Below, one piece after another: positions 44,524-52,820 of a DNA stretch of 64,000 nucleotides. The DNA lies in assembly GCA_045106335.1 (NCBI GenBank), contig JBGCEM010000043.1, forward strand, positions 1 through 64,000. Reading direction: 5' to 3'. The notes beneath the pieces are model-generated. The model searched no databases, was not told the DNA's origin, and saw only the letters and a list, made by a program, of their open reading frames with translations. This DNA is from Aliishimia sp045106335 (GTDB lineage: Bacteria; Pseudomonadota; Alphaproteobacteria; Rhodobacterales; Rhodobacteraceae). Within the stretch, counting starts at the first letter, position 1; every line of letters begins with the position of its first letter. Position numbers and translations under genes: made by a program.

Positions 44524-45570
44524 TTAAGAAATTCGAATACGTGGGTTCAGAAAGACATAGCCGATATCGGAAATCAGCTGCGTGACCAGAACCACAAACA
44601 CGGACACCACGGACACGCCTAACAACAGCTCAATGTCATTATTGGCTGCCGCTTGTACCAATAGCCAGCCGAAGCCTTTGTAATTAAACAGCGTTTCCAC
44701 AATCACCACGCCGTTGAGAAGCCATGGGAATTGCAGCATGATCACTGTGAAGGGCGCGATCAAAGCGTTGCGCAGCGCGTGCTTCAGAACGATATTGCCG
44801 AAATTCACGCCCTTAAGGCGCGCAGTGCGGATATATTGTGCGGTCATCACTTCGGTCATCGACGCCCGTGTCATACGCGCAATATAGCCCATTCCATACA
44901 GCGCGATGGTGATCACTGGCAGCGTAAAGTTGCGAAAGGTCGGCTCGTCCATCGCTTTGGCCGCAGATCCCGTGAACCATTTCAAGCCCACAGCCGAAGA
45001 GGCAAAGACAGCAATAAAAATCACACCCGAGACATATTCCGGCGTCGCAGTTGTCGCGATTGAAAAGGTCGACAAAGATCGATCCAGGCCCGATCCTTCG
45101 CGCATGCCCGCCAGCACACCGACAATCAAGGCCATGGGCACCATCACCAACATGACCCACATCATCAAATACCCGGTCAGCGCTAAGTGCTTTCCCACCT
45201 TAGAAATGACGTCGTCTTTGAAAACCAGGCTAAAGCCCCAATTGCCTTGCAATACACCGCAAAAGGTTGCGCGCTGGTCTTCGGGCAGATCGCCATCGCG
45301 GCATTGACGCAACACGCGACCATCCTCTTTGACGGTCTCCCAAGCGGGGGCAACGCCAAGCCAGCGGCCAAATTTCACAAACGTGTTGTCCGTGTAGCCC
45401 CGATCCGTCAGCCAAGAATAGACAGCTTCGTCGCTCATACGGAAATTGCCTTGCGTCTTGGCTAGTTTTTCCAGATTCGGATAAAGGTTCGTCATGAAGA
45501 ACACGATGAAGGTCAGGCAAAGTGCCGTGAACAGCATCAGCCCCAGTCTGCGCAGAATAAATAGTCCCAT
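44524..45570 (-). CDS. ABC transporter permease (DppB-like)
   Basis: A 348-residue permease with the DppB opening (MGLFILRRLGLMLFTALCLT), a periplasmic loop of about 100 residues, and the coupling region TRASMTEVMTAQYIRTARLK with NIVLKHALRNALIAP. It forms an operon with the elongated permease (15 bases downstream) and the double ATPase. No periplasmic binding protein gene is adjacent. Confidence 0.9.
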   Translation of the reverse strand: MGLFILRRLGLMLFTALCLTFIVFFMTNLYPNLEKLAKTQGNFRMSDEAVYSWLTDRGYTDNTFVKFGRWLGVAPAWETVKEDGRVLRQCRDGDLPEDQRATFCGVLQGNWGFSLVFKDDVISKVGKHLALTGYLMMWVMLVMVPMALIVGVLAGMREGSGLDRSLSTFSIATTATPEYVSGVIFIAVFASSAVGLKWFTGSAAKAMDEPTFRNFTLPVITIALYGMGYIARMTRASMTEVMTAQYIRTARLKGVNFGNIVLKHALRNALIAPFTVIMLQFPWLLNGVVIVETLFNYKGFGWLLVQAAANNDIELLLGVSVVSVFVVLVTQLISDIGYVFLNPRIRIS

Positions 45571-45867
45571 GTCAGCCCCTGTTGGTCAGGCAGGCTGCAC
45601 TTTCAAGCGCAGCGGATTTGTTATTTGATCAGGAAGTGCGCGGTTGTGCGATGAACTTTTGCGATCATGCGCGCCGGTCGCACCTTCCCGTATGTCTCCC
45701 GGATGCGCAAATTTCTTTTGCGCTTATTGAAGTTCATTGAGGCAGGAGAATCCGGCGCGGTCAACAAAAGGTTAACATCTTTGATGTCTTTTTTTGCGAC
45801 ATGGCCGGTATTTAATTGCGACGTCTTCCTGGAAACAGTCATGCAAGCGGGGTGGCGTTGGGCTTCG
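45571..45867. other. Intergenic region between ABC operon and miaA
   Basis: About 300 bases. Both neighbours are minus-strand, so this holds the ABC operon promoter and the miaA 3' end. Open frames run through it on both strands (for example 45667 onward on plus), but they overlap miaA antisense and show no domain, so no gene is called. Confidence 0.4.
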
Positions 45868-46743
45868 TTAACCAGATGCCGCAGAAATCCAGCGCCAGTC
45901 CGCGCATCTCTTTGCAAACCAAGTGCGTTGGCGTTTGGCGTATTGTCGCGTGGCGATGGTGGCTTTGTCTTTGGCCTCTTGTCGGGTGATTTCTCCGCGC
46001 AGATAGGCCGTAATTTCGGGAACGCCAATCGCACGAAACGCCGGGCGGGTGTCGTCATAATGTGGCAACATGTTACGCACTTCATCTTCGGCGCCCTGAT
46101 CCATCATCTGATCAAAGCGCGCTTCGATCCGGGGGGTCAGCCAGGATTTAGGCGCATCAAATACAAAAGCATGCGTTTGGGGCAAGGCGAGGATCGGCTG
46201 CGTTGGCGCGTCCTGCCATTCTATCAAGGATTTGCCCGTGCTGAGGAGCACTTCATAGGCACGCTGCACCCGGGCGCGGTTTTTCGTATCAAGTCGCGCG
46301 CGCGTTGGGGTGTCCAAGTGATTTAGAAGTTGCTTTAAGGGCAGGGTGTCGGCCTGCGTCCGGATTGCATCAGGGGTCGGCGGGATCGGGTTGAGGCCTT
46401 CGATCAGCGACATGAAATAAAGCCCTGTGCCGCCAACGATGATTGGTCGCGGCCCGTTTGTCAGCAAAGGCGTGACCTCGCGCGCCCAGTGCCCCGCAGA
46501 GTACGGCACGTCATAGGGTACATGCCCGTAAAGCGCATGCGGTGCGCAGGCAAGATCTTTTGCATCTGGGCGCGCTGTTACGATCTGCCAGCAGTCAAAA
46601 ATCTGGCTGGCATCGGCATTAATGATCACGCCCCCTTGGGTTTGCGCGATTTCTAATGCCAACGCGGATTTGCCCGAAGCTGTGGGCCCGGCGATCAAGA
46701 CGGGGGTGTTTGGTGAAATTTCGCTGATGATCTGTCGAAACAT
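45868..46743 (-). CDS. miaA: tRNA dimethylallyltransferase
   Basis: A 291-residue enzyme that adds dimethylallyl to A37 of tRNAs reading U-starting codons. It has the P-loop VLIAGPTASGKSALALEIA, the INADASQIFDCW block, and the IIVGGTGLYFMSLIEGL motif; the C-terminal region has ATIATRQYAKRQRTWF. ATG 46743 fits the family; the frame opens to 46848. It is divergent from pyrH. Confidence 0.93.
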   Translation of the reverse strand: MFRQIISEISPNTPVLIAGPTASGKSALALEIAQTQGGVIINADASQIFDCWQIVTARPDAKDLACAPHALYGHVPYDVPYSAGHWAREVTPLLTNGPRPIIVGGTGLYFMSLIEGLNPIPPTPDAIRTQADTLPLKQLLNHLDTPTRARLDTKNRARVQRAYEVLLSTGKSLIEWQDAPTQPILALPQTHAFVFDAPKSWLTPRIEARFDQMMDQGAEDEVRNMLPHYDDTRPAFRAIGVPEITAYLRGEITRQEAKDKATIATRQYAKRQRTWFAKRCADWRWISAASG

Positions 46744-46813
46744 GTCCGTCCCGCATTGCAGTGAAGCGCGTTTTAAGGCAACTAGCGCCAAAGACCAGTA
46801 AAGGATGACACGC

Positions 46814-47539
46814 ATGAGCGAAACAAGCGCAACATTCAACCGGGTCATGCTTAAGATATCCGGCGAAGCCCTGATGGGCGATCAGGGATTTGGTCTTCAC
46901 CCCCCAACAGTGCAACGCATCGCCAAAGAGGTGAAATCGGTTCACGATCTTGGGGTTGAGGTTTGCATGGTCATCGGCGGGGGCAACGTGTTTCGCGGCC
47001 TGTCCGGTGCGGCACAAGGCATGGAACGCACAACGGCGGATTACATGGGCATGTTGGCCACTGTGATGAACGCGTTGGGGATGCAATCCGCTTTGGAAGG
47101 CGAGGGCGTCTATACCCGCGTGATCTCGGCCATTCCCATGGATCAAGTCTGCGAGCCCTATATTCGCCGCCGGGCTGTGCGCCACTTGGAAAAGAAACGC
47201 GTATGTATCTTTGCAGCTGGAACAGGCAATCCCTATTTCACCACAGACACCGCGGCCGCGCTGCGCGCCAATGAAATGGCCTGCGAGGCGATCTTTATGG
47301 GCAAGAACGGTGTGGATGGTGTCTATGATAAAGACCCAGCCAAACACGCCGATGCGGTGCGCTATGACAGTGTTAGCTATGATGATGTGTTGGCCAAACG
47401 TTTGGGCGTGATGGACGCGTCGGCGATTGCCCTGGCGCGGGACAACAATTTGCCGATCATTGTGTTTGGGCTGGACGAGCCGGGGGGCTTCAAAGGCATT
47501 CTAGCCGGCAAAGGCACGTATACCCGCGTGCAAGGTTAA
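46814..47539 (+). CDS. pyrH: UMP kinase
   Basis: A 241-residue hexameric UMP kinase. It shows VMLKISGEALMG, CMVIGGGNVFRGLSG, FAAGTGNPYFTTDTAAALRA and the KNGVDGVYDKDP block. ATG 46814 follows AAGGATG at good spacing; ATG 46805 would add three residues. First of the pyrH-frr-uppS-cdsA-dxr-rseP block. Confidence 0.95.
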   Translation: MSETSATFNRVMLKISGEALMGDQGFGLHPPTVQRIAKEVKSVHDLGVEVCMVIGGGNVFRGLSGAAQGMERTTADYMGMLATVMNALGMQSALEGEGVYTRVISAIPMDQVCEPYIRRRAVRHLEKKRVCIFAAGTGNPYFTTDTAAALRANEMACEAIFMGKNGVDGVYDKDPAKHADAVRYDSVSYDDVLAKRLGVMDASAIALARDNNLPIIVFGLDEPGGFKGILAGKGTYTRVQG

Positions 47540-47656
47540 ACCAAAAGGTCGAATGCAGACCGCGGCTTGGCGAATGACGTGACGCTGGTCATGGGCTTGC
47601 CGTTGGGTTAAGACGTCTTAAGAGTAGCTTAGACAAAGACGGAAAAGGGCACACAG

Positions 47657-48220
47657 ATGTCAGACGATTTCATGCTGGACACCGACGATTTGGAACGTCG
47701 CATGGACGGGGCGATTGCCAATCTCAAGACGGAATTTGCTTCGCTTCGCACGGGGCGCGCGTCTGCCTCGATGTTGGAACCGATCACGGTCGAAGCCTAT
47801 GGCCAGCAAACGCCGATCAACCAAGTGGGCACTGTAAACGTACCTGAACCACGCATGGTGACGATCAATGTGTGGGACAAATCCATGGTCAACGCTGTGG
47901 AAAAATCCATTCGGGAAAGTGGCTTAGGGATCAATCCTCAACTCAATGGCACGATCATCATGCTGCCAATTCCTGAGCTGAACGAAGAACGCCGCCGCGA
48001 ATTGGGCAAGGTCGCGGGTCAGTATGCTGAAAGTGCGCGGGTGTCGATGCGCAACATCCGCCGCGATGGCATGGATCAGATTAAGAAAGCCAAATCTGAT
48101 GGCCTGTCTGAAGATGATCAAAAAATATGGGAAGGTGAGGTGCAGGAAATTACCGATAGATTCATTAAATTGGTGGATGCTGCGCTGGAAACAAAACAAG
48201 AAGAAATCATGCAGGTTTAA
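47657..48220 (+). CDS. frr: Ribosome recycling factor
   Basis: A 187-residue protein that splits post-termination ribosomes with EF-G. Family motifs LRTGRASASMLEPITVEAYG, VNVPEPRMVTINVWDKSM, and LTEERRRELGK-like NEERRRELGKVAGQYAESAR are present, and the tail VDAALETKQEEIMQV. 117 bases lie between pyrH and frr; no separate element was seen there. Confidence 0.96.
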   Translation: MSDDFMLDTDDLERRMDGAIANLKTEFASLRTGRASASMLEPITVEAYGQQTPINQVGTVNVPEPRMVTINVWDKSMVNAVEKSIRESGLGINPQLNGTIIMLPIPELNEERRRELGKVAGQYAESARVSMRNIRRDGMDQIKKAKSDGLSEDDQKIWEGEVQEITDRFIKLVDAALETKQEEIMQV

Positions 48221-48305
48221 CCTGCTGTTTGGCCCTGCCTTGTGACGCCCTGACTGTTGGGGCAGATGCAGACATGGTTCGATGTGCCCAAGGAGACGAC
48301 CCATT

Positions 48306-49025
48306 TTGTTAGAAAATAGCATGAACGGCCCCAATCATGTTGCAATCATCATGGATGGGAACGGCCGATGGGCGACACAGCGCGGACGTCCGCGTTTGTT
48401 TGGGCACCATGCCGGGGCACGCCGGGTTCGCCAAATTGTTGAAGCTTGCCCAGATCTTGGGGTCGATTATCTGACAATTTTTGCGTTTTCGACGGAAAAT
48501 TGGAAGCGGACTCAGGCCGAAGTGGCTGGTTTGATGAGCTTATTCCGCCGGTACATCGTGCGCGAAACGCGACCTTTGATCAAAAATGGGGTGCGTGTGC
48601 GGTTTATTGGGGACCGGCTGAAACTTGATGCAAGTCTTGTGGCGATGATGGATGAGTTGGAAGACCTGACCAAGGGCAATGGCCGCGTGCATCTGACAGT
48701 TGCACTGAATTATGGCGGACGGGATGAGGTGACGCGCGCGTCTCAACGTTTGGCGCGTGAAGTTGCTGCAGGCCGCCTAGACCCGGATGCAATTGATGAA
48801 GAAACATTGCCGCGTTTTTTAGATACGCATTTCTTGCCCGACCCAGATTTGGTGATCCGCACCAGTGGCGAGGCGCGGATTTCGAACTTCTTGCTGTGGC
48901 AATCGGCTTATGCAGAGTATGAGTTCATTGACACGCTATGGCCCGATTTTGAGGCCGAAGAATTCGCGCGTCTCTGCCATGCGTACGGAACCCGTGATCG
49001 CCGGTTCGGAGGCTTGCGCGCATGA
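48306..49025 (+). CDS. uppS: Undecaprenyl diphosphate synthase
   Basis: A 239-residue cis-prenyltransferase making the C55 lipid carrier for peptidoglycan. It has VAIIMDGNGRWATQRG (catalytic Asp), the FAFSTENWKR region, and RTSGEARISNFLLWQSAYAE. AGGAG at 48291-48295 is ten bases before TTG 48306 but 25 before ATG 48321, so TTG (MLENSMNGPNH) is favoured; the ATG start would remove five residues. It overlaps cdsA by four bases (ATGA). Confidence 0.9.
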   Translation: MLENSMNGPNHVAIIMDGNGRWATQRGRPRLFGHHAGARRVRQIVEACPDLGVDYLTIFAFSTENWKRTQAEVAGLMSLFRRYIVRETRPLIKNGVRVRFIGDRLKLDASLVAMMDELEDLTKGNGRVHLTVALNYGGRDEVTRASQRLAREVAAGRLDPDAIDEETLPRFLDTHFLPDPDLVIRTSGEARISNFLLWQSAYAEYEFIDTLWPDFEAEEFARLCHAYGTRDRRFGGLRA

Positions 49026-49831
49026 CGCAGCCGGTCGCGGGACGCTGGGCGGATTTGATGCCAAGGGTCCTGTCGGCCATTGCAATGTGCGCGATTGGTG
49101 GTTTTGAGCTGTGGCTTGGCGGCCGTTACTTTCATGCTTTCGTTGGATTTATCGTCGGGCTTATGGTCTGGGAACTGGTGATCATGTTGGCGCCCGATCG
49201 TCGACGCACGGCGATTTGCGCCGGGACCGTATCCGGTATTCTTATGGCCGCCGTGTTTGAATTTTCCACTGGCGCGTTACTGCCGATTGCGCTGGGGCTT
49301 TGCGTGGTCTTGGCGCTGGCTATTGGGCTTAGCGTCGGCGAACGACGCCGTCTTGGCATTGCGTATTCTTTGGTGATCCTTTTGGGGGGGCTGACATTGA
49401 TGTTGACCCGCGATCAACTGGGGTTTGGTTGGATTATGTGGCTGGTGGCCGTCGTCATTGCTTCGGACGTGGCGGGGTATTTTGCAGGAAAGATGCTGGG
49501 TGGCCCCAAATTTTGGCCAGCGATCAGTCCAAAGAAAACCTGGTCTGGTACTGTTGCAGGTTGGGTTGGTGCGGCCTTTGTTGGGCTTGTGTTTGGACTG
49601 GGATCGGGCATGCAAATGGTGCTGATAGGTTTGTCGCTTGGCTTGGCTTTTGCCGCGCAAATGGGTGATATTTCTGAAAGCGCCATAAAACGTCGATGCG
49701 GTGTCAAGGACAGCTCGAACTTAATACCCGGCCACGGCGGTGTTTTGGACAGATTCGATGGTTTAATCGGGGCTTCGGTCGCGTTTTTGGCCTTTGCTGC
49801 TCTTACCGGTCTACCAGTGGGGCTGCTGTGA
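49022..49831 (+). CDS. cdsA: Phosphatidate cytidylyltransferase
   Basis: A 269-residue integral membrane enzyme that makes CDP-diacylglycerol, precursor of all phospholipids. Family motifs: DVAGYFAGKMLGGPKFWPAI, SPKKTWSGTVAGWVGAA, and the C-terminal signature GDISESAIKRRCGVKDSSNL with IPGHGGVLDRFDG. About eight helices. It overlaps uppS and dxr at both ends by four bases. Confidence 0.95.
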   Translation: MTQPVAGRWADLMPRVLSAIAMCAIGGFELWLGGRYFHAFVGFIVGLMVWELVIMLAPDRRRTAICAGTVSGILMAAVFEFSTGALLPIALGLCVVLALAIGLSVGERRRLGIAYSLVILLGGLTLMLTRDQLGFGWIMWLVAVVIASDVAGYFAGKMLGGPKFWPAISPKKTWSGTVAGWVGAAFVGLVFGLGSGMQMVLIGLSLGLAFAAQMGDISESAIKRRCGVKDSSNLIPGHGGVLDRFDGLIGASVAFLAFAALTGLPVGLL

Positions 49832-51003
49832 CGCGGCGGCGGGTCAGCATTTTTGGGGCGACGGGGTCGATTGGACAAAACACAATTGATTTGATCAAAC
49901 GCGAACCGCAAGAATATGACGTTGTGGCACTCACAGGCGCGGGAAATATCAAACAACTTGCTAAAGATGCCAAGGCCTTACAGGCTGACATTGCCGTCAC
50001 AGCGCAAGATCACAAACTCGCCGACCTGCGTTCCGCGCTTGAAGGTACTGGGATTGAAGCCGCCGCAGGGTCACAAGCCTTGATCGAAGCTGCAAGCCGC
50101 CCCGCGGATTGGGTTATGTCGGCCATTGTCGGGGCTGCAGGTCTTGCGCCTGGCCTGCGCGCGTTAGAGCAAGGTGCGACCCTAGCTTTGGCGAATAAGG
50201 AATCGCTTGTCTGCGCGGGGGCTTTGCTTTTGGACACGGCCCGCAGACATAATGCGCGAATTTTACCTGTGGATAGTGAACATTCGGCTGTTTTCCAGGC
50301 GTTGATTGGCGAGGATATAGGGTCGGTTGAGCGTGTCATAATCACCGCGTCCGGCGGGGCATTTCGTGATTGGCCCTTGGAAAAACTGGCCAGCGCAACA
50401 CCCGAACAGGCCGCGTCGCATCCGAATTGGGATATGGGACAACGGATTACTATCGACTCTGCCTCTATGTTTAATAAAGCGTTGGAACTTATTGAAACGC
50501 GTGAATATTTCGACGTTGATCCTGACAAGATTGAGGTCATTGTTCATCCTGAATCAATGATCCATGCGCTGGTTGGGTTCTGCGATGGTGCTTTGATGGC
50601 GCATGTCGGGCCGCCCGATATGCGCCATGCAATTGGATTTGCGTTGCACCATCCTATCCGGCGAGATTTGCCGGTCGAGCGCCTTGATCTGGCCCGTCTG
50701 GGCAGCTTCACATTTCGCGCACCAGATGAAAACAGATGGCCTGCATTGCGTCTTGCCCGCGCTGTTATGCGCGAACGCGGTCTATCGGGGGCTGTGTTCA
50801 ATGCCGCCAAAGAAATTGCACTGGACGGATTTATTGGTCGTCGAATTAAGTTTACGCAAATGTCTGATATTGTAGAACAGGTTCTGAACGATGGCGCGGC
50901 GTTGGACGGATTGATGACGGCAGAAATGACCCTTGATAATGTGGCGCAGGCGGACCATTTGGCACGTAAGGCAGCACAAACCGCTGTTGATGCGGCCAAT
51001 TGA
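49828..51003 (+). CDS. dxr: 1-deoxy-D-xylulose 5-phosphate reductoisomerase
   Basis: A 391-residue MEP-pathway enzyme (DXP to MEP, NADPH-dependent). It shows VSIFGATGSIGQNTIDLI, ALANKESLVCAGALL, LPVDSEHSAVFQAL with the metal-site residues, and ITASGGAFRDWP. GTG 49828 overlaps the cdsA stop (GTGA); the frame opens to 49696 inside cdsA. It supplies isoprenoid precursors also used by UppS upstream. Confidence 0.95.
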   Translation: MTRRRVSIFGATGSIGQNTIDLIKREPQEYDVVALTGAGNIKQLAKDAKALQADIAVTAQDHKLADLRSALEGTGIEAAAGSQALIEAASRPADWVMSAIVGAAGLAPGLRALEQGATLALANKESLVCAGALLLDTARRHNARILPVDSEHSAVFQALIGEDIGSVERVIITASGGAFRDWPLEKLASATPEQAASHPNWDMGQRITIDSASMFNKALELIETREYFDVDPDKIEVIVHPESMIHALVGFCDGALMAHVGPPDMRHAIGFALHHPIRRDLPVERLDLARLGSFTFRAPDENRWPALRLARAVMRERGLSGAVFNAAKEIALDGFIGRRIKFTQMSDIVEQVLNDGAALDGLMTAEMTLDNVAQADHLARKAAQTAVDAAN

Positions 51004-51026
51004 CATAACAATCAGGTAGACTTGCT

Positions 51027-52376
51027 TTGGATATACTCTCGTTTATGCCGCAATTTGGTGGCCTGATTTGGACGCTTGTCTTCTTTATTCTGGCGCTTAG
51101 CGTCATTGTCGCGATCCACGAATATGGGCATTACATCGTGGGGCGTTGGTCTGGGATCCATGCGGACGTGTTTTCCGTTGGCTTTGGTCCGATACTATGG
51201 TCGCGGCACGACAAACACGGCACACGATGGCAAATTGCGGCCCTTCCGTTTGGTGGCTTTGTGAAGTTTGCGGGCGATGCCAATGCAGCGTCTGGAAAAG
51301 ACACAGATGCGATGGCCGAAGCCGCAGCGGACCCTGTCGCTTTAAGGCGAACTATGCACGGTGCGCCGCTTTGGGCCCGTTCGGCCACTGTCGCGGCGGG
51401 TCCGGTTTTCAACTTTGTTCTGTCTATTTTGGTCTTTGCGTTCGTGGCTATGAATACCGGCCAGACCAAGCAACCGCTGACTGTCGGAACTTTGCAGCCC
51501 TTGCCGACAGACATTCGCGGCCTGCAGCCTGGCGACGTTTTGCTGGCGATTAACAATGTGCGCATTCCACCGGCAGACAGTCCCGACTACGTGTCTTTTA
51601 TCGAAAACCTTCCAATTGAGCCGACCCTAACTTACACTGTCGAACGCGATGGGGCGGATATTACCGTTGAAGACGCTTATTTTTTCGCCCCGATCGTGTC
51701 GTCCGTACAGCCGCAAAGTGCTGCAATCAGCGCCGGTTTAGAAGCGGGCGATGTGATCACAGCCATCGACGGCACGCCGATCGTTGCATTTTCTGAATTG
51801 AAAACCGTTGTCGAAGGATCCGAAGGGCGCAGTCTGGATTTAACTGTCTGGCGCGCGGGGGCAGAGCTACAAAAAGAGCTGACGCCGAAACGTGTCGACA
51901 GTCCCAGCCCCGATGGTGGATTTGAAACCTTTTGGAGGATCGGCATTTTTTCGGGGCAAAGCTTTGAACCTGCAACCGAAACCTTGGGTATGGGTCCAGC
52001 TTTGGCACATGGCTTCAATCGTGTGATCGAGATTATTCGCGGATCAATCTCTGGTCTTTGGCACATGATCATTGGGGATATTGGCACGTGTAACCTATCT
52101 GGGCCTGTTGGAATCGCACAAGTTTCTGGGCAAATGGCCAGCCAAGGGGCGCTTAGTTTTGTCGTGTTTATTGCCGTTTTATCCACCGCAGTTGGGCTAC
52201 TGAACTTGTTTCCGATACCGGCATTAGATGGCGGTCATCTCGTGTTTTATGCCTATGAAGCTGTCACTGGACGTCCGCCCAGCGATGGCGCATTGCGGAT
52301 CTTGATGGCTGTTGGCCTGTCGATGGTTTTGTCGCTCATGATGTTCGCATTGTATAATGATTTTCGCTGCCCCTAG
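51027..52376 (+). CDS. rseP: Site-2 membrane metalloprotease RseP
   Basis: A 449-residue intramembrane zinc protease. It has the HEYGH zinc motif in VIVAIHEYGHYIVGRWSGIH, two PDZ domains (GLQPGDVLLAINNVRIPP; GLEAGDVITAIDGTPI), and the LDGGHLVFYAYEAVTGRPP metal-binding segment near the C-terminus. TTG 51027 is taken as start; ATG 51045 is the alternative. In the family it cuts anti-sigma factors and signal peptide remnants; targets here are unknown. Confidence 0.9.
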   Translation: MDILSFMPQFGGLIWTLVFFILALSVIVAIHEYGHYIVGRWSGIHADVFSVGFGPILWSRHDKHGTRWQIAALPFGGFVKFAGDANAASGKDTDAMAEAAADPVALRRTMHGAPLWARSATVAAGPVFNFVLSILVFAFVAMNTGQTKQPLTVGTLQPLPTDIRGLQPGDVLLAINNVRIPPADSPDYVSFIENLPIEPTLTYTVERDGADITVEDAYFFAPIVSSVQPQSAAISAGLEAGDVITAIDGTPIVAFSELKTVVEGSEGRSLDLTVWRAGAELQKELTPKRVDSPSPDGGFETFWRIGIFSGQSFEPATETLGMGPALAHGFNRVIEIIRGSISGLWHMIIGDIGTCNLSGPVGIAQVSGQMASQGALSFVVFIAVLSTAVGLLNLFPIPALDGGHLVFYAYEAVTGRPPSDGALRILMAVGLSMVLSLMMFALYNDFRCP

Positions 52377-52407
52377 ATTTGCCGTACGCTTAGGCATCTT
52401 TCATCAC

Positions 52408-52432
52408 AGTGTTGCCATGCTTGGGCAACACT
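52408..52432 (+). terminator. Hairpin after rseP
   Basis: AGTGTTGCC (52408-52416) with GGCAACACT (52424-52432), a perfect 9-bp stem with a 7-base loop, 31 bases after the rseP stop. There is no T-run, so it is only a possible terminator or mRNA-stabilising hairpin. Confidence 0.4.
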
Positions 52433-52483
52433 CCGGCCGCAATGCGTGTTTATGTGTTCGGGTGAAACTTTTTGGGAGGTCAC

Positions 52484-52615
52484 ATGCACACGATAAGCGC
52501 AGGTTTTTCCGGTTTTACTCTGGTCATGATGCTGAACTGGGACCGAATCCTTTACGTAGGCACAGTGATAAGTGCCTTGCTTCTGGGCGGCTGGGTCGGA
52601 ACGTTCTTGTCATAG
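52484..52615 (+). CDS. Small membrane protein (43 residues)
   Basis: Unrecognised. A 43-residue ORF starting MHTISAGFSGFTLVMM and ending GGWVGTFLS, almost wholly hydrophobic, with one long helix (ILYVGTVISALLLGGWVGTF). A strong ribosome site, GGGAGG, lies 5 bases before ATG 52484. Position: alone in the 444-bp gap between rseP and bamA, on the same strand. Short length, an optimal Shine-Dalgarno and a membrane-type composition argue for a real gene. Confidence 0.6.
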   Translation: MHTISAGFSGFTLVMMLNWDRILYVGTVISALLLGGWVGTFLS

Positions 52616-52820
52616 GCAATTGAGGCTGGAAAAGTCCCCAGATGCAAGTGCGTCACGTTCCCAATCCAGTCTATTTGTCAATCACCCCAGCCAAAAAGAG
52701 AGCCTGAGGCCGAAGTGCCACGAAATCGCCTTTAATTTGTCTGTTCTGTCGTTGTTTTTTGACATCGCGCGTCGTTGCGGTTAGTCAAAAGTTAACAATA
52801 AAAACAGGCTAGGACGGGTC

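Noticed and set aside
45667..46326. 219-codon plus-strand frame across the miaA 3' end
   Set aside because: It is antisense to miaA for most of its length and the unique part has no domain.
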